From contig AP025689.1 of the NCBI GenBank assembly GCA_023168345.1, positions 1,734,001 to 1,798,000 of the forward strand: DNA of 64,000 nt, read 5' to 3'. Below the pieces are notes generated by a model. It made no database searches. It worked only from the letters and a program-made list of their open reading frames with translations, and was not told the origin of the DNA. The position numbers were made by a program, and so were the translations under genes. Each line of letters opens with the position of its first letter. Position 1 is the stretch's first letter. This document shows, one piece after another, positions 18,319 to 27,576 of this stretch. Source of the stretch: Lysinibacillus sp. PLM2 (GTDB lineage: Bacteria; Bacillota; Bacilli; Bacillales_A; Planococcaceae).

Positions 18319-18852
18319 GTGACAAAGGAATTAGCAACTTTTGCAGGTGGTTGTTTTTGGTGTATGGTAAAACCATTTGATCAGATGGATGGAATTGATG
18401 AGGTGATATCAGGATACACTGGTGGGCATGTTGAAAACCCTACTTATGAGCAAGTATGCTCTGAGACAACGGGTCATCTTGAAGCAGTTCAGATTACATT
18501 TGATTCAACTATTTTCCCATATGAGAAGCTGGTAGAGCTTTATTGGACATTAATTGACCCAACGGATCCTGGAGGTCAATTTTATGATCGAGGAGAATCG
18601 TATACAACAGCGATTTTTTATCATAATGAGGAACAACAACAGATTGCAGAACAATCTAAAAAGCGTCTTGAAGAATCAGGAAAATTCAATAAACCGATTG
18701 CAGTAAAGATATTACCTGCAAAACCATTTTATCCTGCAGAGGAATATCATCAACATTACTATAAGAAAAATCCATTACATTATGAGAGATATCAAATCGG
18801 CTCTGGTCGAGCAGCTTTTATCCAACAACACTGGGGGAATAAACATGAATAA
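18319..18852 (+). CDS. msrA: Peptide methionine-(S)-sulfoxide reductase MsrA, copy 1
   Basis: Repairs Met-S-sulfoxide in proteins. 177 residues from GTG 18319 (SD TAGGAGGG). Active-site motif GGCFWC with Cys12 catalytic, followed by the family blocks [32 protein letters not shown] and AEEYHQHYY. The C-terminus ends [11 protein letters not shown]. The stop overlaps the msrB start by 8 bases. A second msrA lies at 55482-56012. Confidence 0.95.
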   Translation: MTKELATFAGGCFWCMVKPFDQMDGIDEVISGYTGGHVENPTYEQVCSETTGHLEAVQITFDSTIFPYEKLVELYWTLIDPTDPGGQFYDRGESYTTAIFYHNEEQQQIAEQSKKRLEESGKFNKPIAVKILPAKPFYPAEEYHQHYYKKNPLHYERYQIGSGRAAFIQQHWGNKHE

Positions 18853-19273
18853 AGAAGAACGCTTAAAGCAGCTAACACAAATGCAATATTATGTAACGCA
18901 ACAACAAGGTACTGAACCTCCTTATCAAAATGAATATGATCAACATTTTGAAGAGGGGATTTATGTGGATATCGTATCTGGAAAACCATTATTCAGTTCA
19001 AAGGATAAATTTGATGCTGGATGTGGCTGGCCGAGTTTTGCAAAACCAATTGAAAAAGAAGAGGTTACAGAACATTTCGATACATCACATGGTATGAGAA
19101 GAATAGAAGTACGTAGTAAAACTGCCGATTCTCATTTAGGACACGTATTTCCTGATGGTCCACAAAGCCTAGGAGGACTTCGTTATTGTATCAACTCCGC
19201 AGCTCTTCGTTTTGTCCCAAAGGAAAAATTAGAAGAGGAAGGCTATGGAGAATACTTGAGCATTTTTGAATAA
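18845..19273 (+). CDS. msrB: Peptide methionine-(R)-sulfoxide reductase MsrB
   Basis: Repairs Met-R-sulfoxide, complementary to MsrA. 142 residues from ATG 18845, whose SD (GGGGGA) lies inside msrA. Catalytic Cys115 is in [10 protein letters not shown], and the recycling Cys60 is in GCGWPSF. The two CxxC zinc-binding pairs of the zinc-containing subclass are absent, as in B. subtilis MsrB. The 8-base overlap with msrA implies translational coupling. Confidence 0.95.
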   Translation: MNKEERLKQLTQMQYYVTQQQGTEPPYQNEYDQHFEEGIYVDIVSGKPLFSSKDKFDAGCGWPSFAKPIEKEEVTEHFDTSHGMRRIEVRSKTADSHLGHVFPDGPQSLGGLRYCINSAALRFVPKEKLEEEGYGEYLSIFE

Positions 19274-19353
19274 TAATTAAAGAGGTAGGGACAAAAGGTA
19301 ATTTCCATTAAAAATTAATGGTATTTATTTGCTTCCTAAAATCAAGGAATAAC

Positions 19354-19523
19354 ATGTTGATTGTAACACCGCCCGGGGAGTGCATATGCCGCTTCACTTT
19401 CGATGCAAGGCAAAAGCCTTCCCAGGGGAACATCACGAACGGAAGAACTATTTTATCGCTGATTAGAGCGGAAAAATTAGAGAGTGCGTGCCGGATGCGC
19501 TTCCTTTACGTTACAATCAACAT
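19354..19523. repeat. MITE-like dispersed repeat, copy 1
   Basis: 170-bp element with perfect 14-bp terminal inverted repeats (ATGTTGATTGTAAC at the left, its complement at 19510-19523). It has no ORF of note and is more GC-rich than its surroundings. A diverged copy of the same length and orientation is at 61691-61861. Conserved internal blocks include GCTTC-CTTTCGAT, AAAAGCCTT and GGAACA-CACGA-CGGAAGA. It sits between the msrB stop and the gerC stop. Confidence 0.8.
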
Positions 19524-19534
19524 ATTTAGAAATA

Positions 19535-19590
19535 GTAGAAAACTGCATTTCTATTAAACCTTGGAATTGCAGTTTTCTACTTTTGTCCCA
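19535..19590. terminator. Bidirectional hairpin between msrB and gerC
   Basis: A 13-bp stem GTAGAAAACTGCA / TGCAGTTTTCTAC is followed by TTTTG. A further inverted pair, GGGACAAAAG at 19288 and CTTTTGTCCC at 19580, encloses the whole MITE-like repeat. It looks as though the repeat was inserted into a longer terminator-type palindrome serving the two convergent operons. Confidence 0.65.
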
Positions 19591-19597
19591 CCTACCT

Positions 19598-20746
19598 TTA
19601 TTGAATCGTATCTATAAAAGACTTTCTTCCTGTAGTTAATTTTTTAATGTTGATATTAATATTCCCGATTGAATTTTCGTCTAATTTAATTTTCCCATCT
19701 TTATGCAGTTCCTTCCAAGTGTTAACGTCCTTCCGATATAAAATTTCCGAAAATCGAAAAATATCTACATTCATTTCTATCCCAGCTTTATATGTTTGTT
19801 TTATTTCTTTACTAATTGCTTTAATTACTTGTTCTTTAATAACATCTGTTGTTAGATTTCCTTCAAAGCTTGATAATGATGCGGTTAAATCAATATTTAT
19901 ATCAAACTTCACATCTTTGTCCTTTACAATTGGAACAATATTAACTTTTACATTTTGGATGCTAGCAGAAAGATGTTTATTTTTTTCATAACTTGTTGTA
20001 ATTTCTCCTCTAATTGTTTCATTTGACATCCACTGAAGTCCCTTTGCGTCATCTCCTTCAATAATCCCTTTAAATTCTTTTGGGGTAACTACACCGACTC
20101 CTCTAATTTCAGCTGTTGATAAAGGTTCATTTTGTGTTTGCCAATCTTTCTTTAGCTTAATGAATGGAATATTCGCTTCATAACTAGGCTCGTTCATTTT
20201 GATAATCAATTTTCTTACATCAATTGGTTCAATAAAAGACTCCTGCTCAAACGAATTTAACGGATCAGCAATTTTAGTTAATGTAATGGATTTTTTTAGC
20301 AATGGAAGAACATTCAAAAGTTGATCTAAAGGTTCATCTGTGCAATAAACCCAAGTATTATATCTAGTGTCATTGAAACGTGTAATTGAGTTTATGACAG
20401 ACTTAATTCGTCCGTTATTTAAAGCTTCTTTAGTGAATACTAAAAAAGAAAAGTGACCCCAATATACCCTTTCGTCTATTGCATGATAGAGTTTGAAAAA
20501 TGCTTCATCAATTGTTTTTCCTTTATCTGAAGATACTTGTGATTGGATGACTTCTTGATTAACTTGTTCAGTTTTTGCAACATTGGTAAAGCTAATGATT
20601 TGAAGGGAAATTATATATTCTCCCTCTTGATAATCCACTCCAGCACCAAAAGCATAATACATTCGCTCGTTTTCGTTTGAATCCCAACAACCTGCTAGTA
20701 AAAGACAAGACAGTATGAAGATAATTAAATATTTTTTACTCATCAT
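19598..20746 (-). CDS. Spore germinant receptor lipoprotein, Ger(x)C family
   Basis: C subunit of a GerA-type nutrient germinant receptor in the spore inner membrane. 382 residues. A lipoprotein signal ends LLLAGC with Cys20, followed by WD, as is typical of GerC proteins. The N-terminal GerAC domain has AFGAGVDYQEGEYIISLQII, and the C-terminal half ends with a conserved helix-strand region (FSEILYRKDVNTWKEL). The stop of gerA is 3 bases before its start. It is third in a B-A-C order transcript. Confidence 0.93.
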   Translation of the reverse strand: MMSKKYLIIFILSCLLLAGCWDSNENERMYYAFGAGVDYQEGEYIISLQIISFTNVAKTEQVNQEVIQSQVSSDKGKTIDEAFFKLYHAIDERVYWGHFSFLVFTKEALNNGRIKSVINSITRFNDTRYNTWVYCTDEPLDQLLNVLPLLKKSITLTKIADPLNSFEQESFIEPIDVRKLIIKMNEPSYEANIPFIKLKKDWQTQNEPLSTAEIRGVGVVTPKEFKGIIEGDDAKGLQWMSNETIRGEITTSYEKNKHLSASIQNVKVNIVPIVKDKDVKFDINIDLTASLSSFEGNLTTDVIKEQVIKAISKEIKQTYKAGIEMNVDIFRFSEILYRKDVNTWKELHKDGKIKLDENSIGNININIKKLTTGRKSFIDTIQ

Positions 20747-20749
20747 TCA

Positions 20750-22201
20750 TTATCCCTCATTATTTCGTGAATCATCTTGAGGATCTAAAAAATTAGGTCT
20801 ACTTTTATAATTATCTTTTGATAGCCTAAATAATGTCTTTTTCATATTTGTCCAACTTAAATCTGCAGAAAGATTTAAATATGGAACTCCAAAAACTCGG
20901 ATATTGGCAACATATAGGATAAGGAGGTATAAACAAATAAAAAATCCGAATAAACCAAAAAAAGCAGTCACGAGTATGAAGATGATTCTTATAATGCTTA
21001 TCATGGTTTCTAAAGATTGATTAACAACTGTGTAGGAAGCAATTGTAGAAATAGCAATGATAACTACCATCGCTGGACTAGTTATTCCAGAACGTATAGC
21101 AGCATCACCAATTATTAACCCCCCAATTACGCCAATTATTCCACCGATTTTTGAAGGAAGTCGTAATCCTGCTTCACGAAGTATTTCAAACATTATTAAA
21201 ATTAGAAGCATTTCGAGTACTGCTGGAAAGGGAAGACCTAGATTTATAATTACAACTGTTGCAAGTAACTGTAATGGCAATTGATCTTGATGGAAAATTG
21301 TCAAAGCAAGCCAAAAAGCAGGTAGTGCAATGCCTAAAAAAATACCTAGAAGCCTTAATATTCGTTCGAAGGTACTGAAAACAAAAGGTGTATCATAATC
21401 TTCTCCAGTTTTTAATAAATAAAAAAAATTAACCGGTGTTAAAATGCCATATGCGACACCATCGACCATTATTAGAAATCTCCCTCGAATTAATGATTGA
21501 ATCGCAAAATCCGGTCGACCAGTATAATTCGTCGTTGGTAATAGCCAATTTTTTTTGTTGATAAATTCCATTAATGAATCAGCACTAATAATAATATCAG
21601 TATCAATTTTCTGTAGCTGTTTTTTTAGTTCTGTTAATATATCTTTATTTGCAATATCATCAAAATAGAGTAAGGCAATGTTTGTTTTTGAACGTCTACC
21701 AATTTCCATTTTTTCTACAGTTAGTGAATTTGTCGGAAGTCGCTTCCGTATGAGGGCTATATTTGTTGACAAATCCTCAATAAAATTGTCCCTCGGTCCT
21801 TTTACTAATACCTCTGTATTTGTTTCTTCTATAGATCGATTTGGTTTTTTTGCAATATTACAAGAATATAGCAGTTGCTGGTCTTCAAAATAAATCATTA
21901 ACTTCCCAGTAAAAACATCTTTAGTAATATCCTCGGTGTTTGATATTTTTTTAATCTCCGGGATTGTTAATTTTTCTATTAAATTTTCCTCTAATTCTTG
22001 ACCTACAGAATCCTTATATAGTTTTTCTATGTTTGGAAGAACTACGGTATATAACATTTGTTGATCTACCATCGAGTCACATTTTATTAAAAAGACTTTG
22101 GATTGCTGGAAAGTAAGTTCCTGAAAAATAACATCATCGGAATTTTGAAAAAGCTCTTTTAGCTTTGTAATCATGGGTAATGATTGTCCTGATGTGTCCA
22201 T
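20750..22201 (-). CDS. Spore germinant receptor subunit A (GerA family)
   Basis: 483 residues. The cytoplasmic N-terminal domain includes the conserved VLVKGPRDNFIEDLSTNIALIR-type block (residues about 128-150). The membrane domain has about five helices, the typical GRFLIMVDGVAYGILTPVNFF stretch, and PFPAVLEMLLILIMFEILREAGLRLP. GerA subunits form the ion channel that opens on germinant binding. It lies between gerB and gerC with 3-base gaps, so it is one operon, probably transcribed in the forespore; a SigG promoter was not resolved. Confidence 0.94.
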   Translation of the reverse strand: MDTSGQSLPMITKLKELFQNSDDVIFQELTFQQSKVFLIKCDSMVDQQMLYTVVLPNIEKLYKDSVGQELEENLIEKLTIPEIKKISNTEDITKDVFTGKLMIYFEDQQLLYSCNIAKKPNRSIEETNTEVLVKGPRDNFIEDLSTNIALIRKRLPTNSLTVEKMEIGRRSKTNIALLYFDDIANKDILTELKKQLQKIDTDIIISADSLMEFINKKNWLLPTTNYTGRPDFAIQSLIRGRFLIMVDGVAYGILTPVNFFYLLKTGEDYDTPFVFSTFERILRLLGIFLGIALPAFWLALTIFHQDQLPLQLLATVVIINLGLPFPAVLEMLLILIMFEILREAGLRLPSKIGGIIGVIGGLIIGDAAIRSGITSPAMVVIIAISTIASYTVVNQSLETMISIIRIIFILVTAFFGLFGFFICLYLLILYVANIRVFGVPYLNLSADLSWTNMKKTLFRLSKDNYKSRPNFLDPQDDSRNNEG

Positions 22202-22204
22202 TTA

Positions 22205-23338
22205 TTATGTTCCACTACCTTCTGATTTTTGAGTATTTGTTGAATTACCGTTGCTTTTTTTCTTTTGCTTTTTAGAGAATAAGGCTATAGTTGCAAATAC
22301 AATTGATAAAGTTAAGAAAAATACTAATGTCGATATTAAAAATCCATGAGTATTTAAATCTATAAATAGGCTGTCATCCATAAGGAATAGAGACAAATTA
22401 ATAATGAAAAATGGTGGAGCAAGATAGGTCCATATTTTTTTGCTCTTTCCAGTAATATTTAATATGTCCGCTGCGATGAATAATAATAATCCAACACGAA
22501 TAAAAGTTCCTGTTAACCATTGGTAAATCGATAAGAAATCCATATGTTCAATAAATCGTCCAATTGTAACCAATCCCCATTCTTCATATGCAGGATATCG
22601 TTGTTTTGCGGCTTCCTCCGGACCAAATGCTGTTATTGCACCAATGAGAGGTCCCATTGTTAAACCTAATAAAATAAAAACCATAATCGCAAGATGGTAC
22701 CATTTTAATTTCTGTTTAAAACGATGTTGGAGAAATAGCAGTAAAGTTAACTCTATAAAACCAGAAGCAGGATAAACGGCACCTATTATAACAGGAGTTA
22801 AACCATTTTCGAAAAAAGGGAATAGGTAACTATATTCTTTTACTTGTAAATTAGCAAAGGCTACAAAAAATCCAAACACTACAACGAAAAATAAGACAAA
22901 TGCATTAACAATCACGATTGTTAAAATATTTGTAGAAGCAAGTAAAATGCACACGATTATATAAATCACAACAAGTAATAGTGTTGGTGTCTCTACTAAA
23001 AATGTTGAAGATATCCAAAGAATTGTTTCACGCATTGTAAAGGCTGCAAGAAATAATAAAAACAAAGCGGTAGTATATATAATAATTGCTGAACCAAACT
23101 TACCGATTTTTTCTTTTAACCATATATTGATGGGCTTTTGATTGGATTTATTTTGAATATAGATAATTAAGAGTAGCCAGGGGAGTATTAAAACTGCAGC
23201 TAAGATAACAGATGCCCATCCATCTCTTTTAACTGTCTCTAAAATAGGTGGGAGGATAGTAACGTGATTTTTCAAACCGATAAATGTCATAACTAGAAAA
23301 ATACCATGTAAAATGCTGATTTTCCCAAATTTGCCCAT
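22205..23338 (-). CDS. Spore germinant receptor subunit B (GerB family)
   Basis: APC-superfamily germinant-binding subunit with about ten membrane helices, 377 residues. The start at 23338 (MGKFGKIS) has the SD AAGGAGG; the frame extends 14 codons further without one. Seen: FLVMTFIGLKNHVTILPP near the N-terminus and the helix VIIGAVYPASGFIELTLLLF. It is the first gene of the B-A-C operon. The basic Ser/Asn/Thr-rich tail (residues 355-377) is variable in the family. Confidence 0.92.
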   Translation of the reverse strand: MGKFGKISILHGIFLVMTFIGLKNHVTILPPILETVKRDGWASVILAAVLILPWLLLIIYIQNKSNQKPINIWLKEKIGKFGSAIIIYTTALFLLFLAAFTMRETILWISSTFLVETPTLLLVVIYIIVCILLASTNILTIVIVNAFVLFFVVVFGFFVAFANLQVKEYSYLFPFFENGLTPVIIGAVYPASGFIELTLLLFLQHRFKQKLKWYHLAIMVFILLGLTMGPLIGAITAFGPEEAAKQRYPAYEEWGLVTIGRFIEHMDFLSIYQWLTGTFIRVGLLLFIAADILNITGKSKKIWTYLAPPFFIINLSLFLMDDSLFIDLNTHGFLISTLVFFLTLSIVFATIALFSKKQKKKSNGNSTNTQKSEGSGT

Positions 23339-23414
23339 GCTATCCTCCTTAAAAAACATACTCATAGATAGCTTTGACAAGTTTATTGAAAATTAGTATT
23401 ATTTTTGGAAATGA

Positions 23415-23460
23415 AAAAAGCGTAAGAAAAACAAATTTGTTTTTCTTACGCTTTATTTTT
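23415..23460. terminator. Terminator downstream of the chemoreceptor gene
   Basis: A long perfect palindrome (AAAGCGTAAGAAAAAC and its complement) with T-runs on the minus-strand side, directly after the MCP stop. The gerB upstream region begins just beyond it. Confidence 0.85.
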
Positions 23461-23462
23461 AC

Positions 23463-25241
23463 TTACACTTTAAATTCATTTACAACACTTCGTAAATCAT
23501 CTGCTTGTTTTGCAAGTTCAATGGCGCTGGCATTAATTTCTTGCATGGATGAAGATCCTTGCATAACAGCTACCGCGGATTTTTCTGTACGTTCTGCAGT
23601 GTTTCCTGCGATACTATTTACTTCCTCAAAAGATGCAGCTACTTCATTACTCGTATTTAAGGTTAATGAAATTTGAGAAACCATTTCTTGGATAATTTGA
23701 TTTGTCTTATTCGTTCTCTCTAAAATGTTATCTAGAACATGATTTGTTTCTTTTGTGACTTCAACACCTTTTACAACTGTTTGTACGCCATGTTGGTTTT
23801 GTTCAATAATTGAATGTATCTCTCTTTGAATAGCTGTCACAATATTTGTTACTTCTTTTGCCGCATTTTGAGATTGCTCAGCTAATTTTCTAACTTCATC
23901 CGCTACCACTGCAAAGCCTCGTCCATATTCACCAGCTCTAGCTGCTTCAATCGCAGCATTTAAGGATAATAAATTCGTCTGCTCTGCTATGGATGTAATT
24001 GTACCAATAATCGAATTAATTTCATTAGATTTTTTGCCTAAAGCTTCTACGGTATTTGAAGTATGGGCCATGGTCTGTTCGATTGATTTCATGACACTAG
24101 ATGACTGAGATACTGTTTCCCGACCATTATATGCTGCGTCCTGCATATCATTGGCTGCAGTATATACTTCATTTGCCTGATTATTTAATTCATGCATAAA
24201 TTGCTCTAATTCATTCATTTTTTGTAATGCTAGCTTCATTCTTTTAATTGTAATATCACTGTCATTTGCAATGTCTCGTGTATTGTTAGATATTTCATCA
24301 ATTGCTCTAGCGTTTTCATCTGCTAACGCCATCAGTTCTTCTGAGCTGCCAGATACATTTAATGAAAGCTCTGAAACTTTTTTTACTAAGCTAGCGATTG
24401 ATTCAATTAGTATATTTGTAGAATTGGCAATTTGTGCAAACTCATCTTTTGTTTTAACATTAACTCGTTTTGTTAAATCTCCACCAGCTTTTGCGATTTC
24501 TAATATAGATTGATTAATTTTAAATGTGTTTTTCCGAATGGTTGAAAATAAAATAAATCCAAATATAATAGTTAAAATGATAGCAACAGCTGTTAATACA
24601 GCAAACGTGATGCGAGAGAGATTTGCAAATGTTTCAAGCTCCTTAAGTGTTTCAGCGTTTTTTGCATCAAGCAGTCCGACTAATTGCTCTGTATAAGTGT
24701 CAATATAGCTTTTTATACTACCTGCATCGTTAAATTCAAGTAATTTTCGAGCATTTTCAAAGTCATGGTTTTGTCTTGTATCAATTACACCGGCTGAATA
24801 ATTCATATAAATTGAGTAATACTGTGAAATTAAACTTAGTAGATTTTGTTCATCAGGTCGGTTTTCATATATACTTTGAAGTTCTTCAAAACTATTATTC
24901 AAGCGATCTTTTACTTCATAATAGGCAGTTAGAGTTTCATCACTTCCATTAATGATGAATTCCTGCTCATAGTTCGTAAGTTTTGCTATATCGTTTGCTA
25001 AACTATTTATTTGAACTTGTTCCTTTAAATTTTCATCCGCGAAATTACTTAAACTTTGTTGTAATTTAGTAATGTTTATATAAGATAATAGTTGGATGGT
25101 TAAAATGATACAAATTAAAAATGCAAAAATGATTAATACTCGACCCCGAATTAAATGATAGAATCGAGTTTTTTTGGCGGGATTTTTAAATTTTTTAGTT
25201 TTCTTTATTGGTTTGATTTGTGGATTTTTCTTTTTTATCAA
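23463..25241 (-). CDS. Methyl-accepting chemotaxis protein
   Basis: 592-residue transmembrane chemoreceptor. A 30-residue Lys-rich cytoplasmic start precedes TM1 (about 32-54). The extracellular helical sensor of about 150 residues resembles four-helix-bundle domains. TM2 is at about 212-236, followed by HAMP and a signalling domain whose hairpin tip reads [19 protein letters not shown], followed by [15 protein letters not shown]. No C-terminal NWETF-type pentapeptide is seen. The start is TTG 25241 with AAGGTGA upstream. It is monocistronic, with no other chemotaxis gene close by except the CheY-like protein at 26.9 kb. Confidence 0.93.
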   Translation of the reverse strand: MIKKKNPQIKPIKKTKKFKNPAKKTRFYHLIRGRVLIIFAFLICIILTIQLLSYINITKLQQSLSNFADENLKEQVQINSLANDIAKLTNYEQEFIINGSDETLTAYYEVKDRLNNSFEELQSIYENRPDEQNLLSLISQYYSIYMNYSAGVIDTRQNHDFENARKLLEFNDAGSIKSYIDTYTEQLVGLLDAKNAETLKELETFANLSRITFAVLTAVAIILTIIFGFILFSTIRKNTFKINQSILEIAKAGGDLTKRVNVKTKDEFAQIANSTNILIESIASLVKKVSELSLNVSGSSEELMALADENARAIDEISNNTRDIANDSDITIKRMKLALQKMNELEQFMHELNNQANEVYTAANDMQDAAYNGRETVSQSSSVMKSIEQTMAHTSNTVEALGKKSNEINSIIGTITSIAEQTNLLSLNAAIEAARAGEYGRGFAVVADEVRKLAEQSQNAAKEVTNIVTAIQREIHSIIEQNQHGVQTVVKGVEVTKETNHVLDNILERTNKTNQIIQEMVSQISLTLNTSNEVAASFEEVNSIAGNTAERTEKSAVAVMQGSSSMQEINASAIELAKQADDLRSVVNEFKV

Positions 25242-25368
25242 ATGAGGTCACCTTCTTTTGTTGGAATGTTCAGTATTTTTAAATTTTACATTATTTACAT
25301 GTAATTATCTATATTATTTGAAAATTGTTTATATTGGAATTTTTATTTTAATAGTTAGGAGAATTAAT

Positions 25369-25590
25369 ATGCAAAAAAGTTTTTATCAATTTGTTCTTAC
25401 ATATAGAGGAGGGGATTGGTCTGATCGAAAATCAAGATTTGCAGAAAGTGCATTTATGGATCATGGTTTTCCTAAGACGAGTACTTCTTTTGAGGAATTA
25501 TCAAGTTATATTGAAACGCAAGCAGATGAATTTTTATCCACTTCTGCATTTGATGAATTGTGGGAATTATATAGACTGAAGTTCTACTAA
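25369..25590 (+). CDS. yozE: YozE family small protein
   Basis: 73 residues from ATG 25369 (SD TTAGGAGAA 8 nt upstream); the longer frame from 25258 has no SD. It matches the YozE_SAM_like family: [13 protein letters not shown] near the N-terminus, [24 protein letters not shown] in the middle (conserved FPK-ST), and FDELWELY at the end. The fold is a small helical SAM-like bundle; the function is unknown. It lies between the divergent chemoreceptor and deoD. Confidence 0.85.
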   Translation: MQKSFYQFVLTYRGGDWSDRKSRFAESAFMDHGFPKTSTSFEELSSYIETQADEFLSTSAFDELWELYRLKFY

Positions 25591-25736
25591 TAGTGGGTTT
25601 AGTAATATAATATTACGATTTTATTATACCCTTTACATTGCACATTGAAGGAAAAGAAAGTATATTTTAAGATGAGATAAATTCTTTATGAGGAAATTTA
25701 TTAGAATTTAAATGAAATGTTAGAAAGAGGGATTTG

Positions 25737-26441
25737 ATGAGCATTCATATTAATGCAAAACAAGGAGAAATTGCAGAAATTATATTATTACCCGGAGATC
25801 CGCTTCGTGCAAAATATATTGCTGAGAATTTTTTAGAAAATGTTACTTGTTATAATGAAGTACGTAATATGTTTGGTTTTACTGGAACATATAAAGGGAA
25901 GAGAGTTTCTGTTCAAGGGACAGGGATGGGCGTGCCCTCCATTTCGATCTATACAACAGAGTTAATGCAGGAGTATGGTGTTCAAAAGCTTATTCGTGTA
26001 GGTACATGCGGTGCGATCCAAAAAGATGTAAAAGTACGTGATGTAATCCTTGCTCAAGCAGCATCAACTGATTCAAAGATGAACGAAATCATCTTTAACG
26101 GTATCGACTATGCACCAACTGCTGATTTTGATTTACTTTTAAAAGCATATAATGCAGGCGTAAATGCCGGCTTGAATTTAAAAGTAGGTAATATTTTCAC
26201 GGCGGATATGTTCTACTCTGAAGAAAATCAAAACGAGAAACTAGCTCGTTATGGCGTCTTAGCTGTAGAAATGGAATCAGCTGCTCTATATACACTAGCT
26301 GCAAAATTTGGACGTCAAGCACTTTCAGTATTAACAGTATCTGATCATATTTTAACTGGAGAAGCAACGACATCTGAAGAAAGACAAACAACATTCAATG
26401 ATATGATTGTTGTTGCATTAGAGGCGGCAATCCAAGACTAG
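25737..26441 (+). CDS. deoD: Purine nucleoside phosphorylase, DeoD type
   Basis: Hexameric phosphorylase that cleaves purine (deoxy)nucleosides to base plus (deoxy)ribose-1-phosphate. 234 residues. Seen: [16 protein letters not shown], the phosphate-binding RVGTCGAI, and substrate-binding VEMESAALY. The catalytic Asp lies in TVSDHIL. I use ATG 25737 (GAGGG 5 nt upstream) over the in-frame TTG 3 bases earlier. Its last 53 bases are duplicated at 28206-28259, marking the gene end as the attachment site of a decayed integrative element. Confidence 0.96.
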   Translation: MSIHINAKQGEIAEIILLPGDPLRAKYIAENFLENVTCYNEVRNMFGFTGTYKGKRVSVQGTGMGVPSISIYTTELMQEYGVQKLIRVGTCGAIQKDVKVRDVILAQAASTDSKMNEIIFNGIDYAPTADFDLLLKAYNAGVNAGLNLKVGNIFTADMFYSEENQNEKLARYGVLAVEMESAALYTLAAKFGRQALSVLTVSDHILTGEATTSEERQTTFNDMIVVALEAAIQD

Positions 26442-26443
26442 TT
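26389..26443 (+). repeat. Left attachment-site repeat (attL-like) at the deoD 3' end
   Basis: A 55-base stretch covering the last 17 codons and stop of deoD is repeated at 28206-28259 in the same orientation with 53 matches (one base deleted, one C-to-T). The deoD frame is intact on this side. Confidence 0.85.
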
Positions 26444-26486
26444 GAAATACCAACGTTTTTGAAGGGTATTAATAATGTTAAATAGG

Positions 26487-26549
26487 GCAAGTGACCAGAA
26501 GGCGACCAAAGTATTTCGTCAAAAAGGTCACTTGCTTTTGCTTTTTTTA
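26487..26549 (+). terminator. Intrinsic terminator downstream of deoD
   Basis: A perfect 10-bp outer stem GCAAGTGACC / GGTCACTTGC encloses a loop with partial pairing and is followed by T-rich sequence. It lies inside the duplicated-end element, so it replaced the original deoD terminator, for which 28322-28354 is a candidate. Confidence 0.75.
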
Positions 26550-26550
26550 G

Positions 26551-26803
26551 TTAAGTGACTAGTAGTGTGTAATGTTGTTTAATGTCAGCATGTCCTAATT
26601 GCTCATGCATGATTTTAAAGTTACGTTTTTACTAAACATGTATGAGACGTAAGTATACCTTAAACTTTTTGTAAGTTATGTCGTTACACAATTTCTTTCC
26701 ATCGATTTGAAAAGCTATCAGGATGAGAAGGGAATCCGTTAATCTTTACAAAAAGTAAAATAATTTGATCACCATTATTATCCAACATCGGTCGCCATGC
26801 TGC
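26551..26803 (-). pseudogene. Tyrosine recombinase (phage-type integrase) C-terminal relic
   Basis: Reading the minus strand in two frames gives typical integrase C-terminal blocks. First comes WRPMLDNNGDQIILLFVKIN and GFPSHPDSFSNRWKEIV, ending in a stop. Then, after a frameshift and two further stops, NFKIMHEQLGHADIKQH and YTLLVT-stop appear, the LGH box region that precedes the catalytic Tyr of the family. The HxxR box between them is destroyed. It ends 2 bases from the deoD terminator, right beside attL, the usual position of an integrase gene. Confidence 0.78.
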
Positions 26804-26884
26804 TCCCATCTTTAAAGGTAGCTTTTAACTCTTTTTCTTTTATTTCATTTCCTTCATTTAAAAATCTTCTATTCTCTTCTTTTA

Positions 26885-26924
26885 CAACTAAATAAAAATA
26901 TAGCGCCCTAAATTAAGCGCTATA
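26885..26924 (-). terminator. Terminator of the CheY-like gene
   Basis: The stem TATAGCGC / GCGCTATA overlaps the last codons of the gene on the minus strand and is followed by TATTTTTATTT. Confidence 0.7.
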
Positions 26925-27278
26925 AATACTTCTGAACTGTGTTGATACTAGATTTTTAAAATGAGGTTTGATTACAAAATCTGTTGCCCCATTTTGCATT
27001 GCTTCAGTAATTAACAGTTGTTGGCCCATAGCTGAACACATGATTACTTTTGCTTTGGCATCGATTTTAATAATTTCTTTTAACGTGTCGATACCACTTA
27101 GACTTGGCATTGTTATATCCATTAGAACTAAATTAGGAGAGAATTCCTTGTACATTTGAATAGCATCATTTCCGTTATTAGCTTCAATAAAATTAACGTT
27201 TATACTTTCTTTAATAATTTTCGTTAGCCAAGTTCGCATAAAGTTTGAATCATCAACGAGCAAGATTAATTTTTCCAC
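26913..27278 (-). CDS. Stand-alone CheY-like response regulator
   Basis: 121 residues, a single receiver domain without an output domain. The acidic pocket is Asp9/Asp10, the phosphoacceptor is Asp54 (LVLMDITMP), the switch Ser82 is in IMCSAMG, and Lys104 is in FVIKPH; all catalytic positions are intact. The start is GTG 27278 with AAAGGTG upstream. A GEMM-I c-di-GMP riboswitch lies in its leader, so c-di-GMP probably sets its level. It is the main intact cargo gene between the deoD repeats. It may be a motility or chemotaxis signal terminator like CheY; no partner kinase is adjacent. Confidence 0.9.
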   Translation of the reverse strand: MEKLILLVDDSNFMRTWLTKIIKESINVNFIEANNGNDAIQMYKEFSPNLVLMDITMPSLSGIDTLKEIIKIDAKAKVIMCSAMGQQLLITEAMQNGATDFVIKPHFKNLVSTQFRSIYSA

Positions 27279-27339
27279 TATTTGAACACCTTTTCTGTAG
27301 ATTAGGCAAATCAGAAAGGGTTACTTATAAGTTGTAATT

Positions 27340-27425
27340 ATGATTGCAACCCGGCTGCCATGACGTATATACGTTTTAGGCCCGTGGCTTTGCGTCTTTT
27401 ACTTTCGTAAAATTTGCCCAACAAT
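27340..27425 (-). promoter_or_regulatory. Cyclic di-GMP riboswitch (GEMM-I)
   Basis: On the minus strand the leader contains the GEMM-I core: AAAGACGCAAAGCCACGGGC with CTAAAA, a variable hairpin (ACGTATATACGT), then ATGGCAGCCGGGTTGC. It sits 60 nt upstream of the CheY-like start. The 3' GGGTT of the aptamer can instead pair with AACCC just downstream (before TTTCTG), a plausible switch element. Confidence 0.9.
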
Positions 27426-27544
27426 GATACTATCACATTTTGTTTGATATGTAAAAATATGTTGGATTAGGTTGTTTCGCAACTAGAGGCTAGTAATTGG
27501 ACACAGAAAAAAAGGAACGCACAAGCTTAAAAACTGAAGCATTT

Positions 27545-27571
27545 AAAAAAGAGCACTTTTTCAGTGCTCTC
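27545..27571 (-). terminator. Terminator of the small membrane-protein gene
   Basis: On the minus strand, GAGAGCACTGAAAAAGTGCT is followed by CTTTTTT: a 7-bp stem with a T-run just after the stop at 27577. Confidence 0.85.
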
Positions 27572-27576
27572 CAATA

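Noticed and set aside
19318-19557. 79-codon ORF across the first MITE-like repeat
   Set aside because: It lies wholly in the repeat and the neighbouring palindrome, is not open in copy 2, and has no SD.
25258-25368. N-terminal extension of the YozE frame (hydrophobic 37 residues)
   Set aside because: The SD and family start point to ATG 25369; the extension overlaps the intergenic promoter region.
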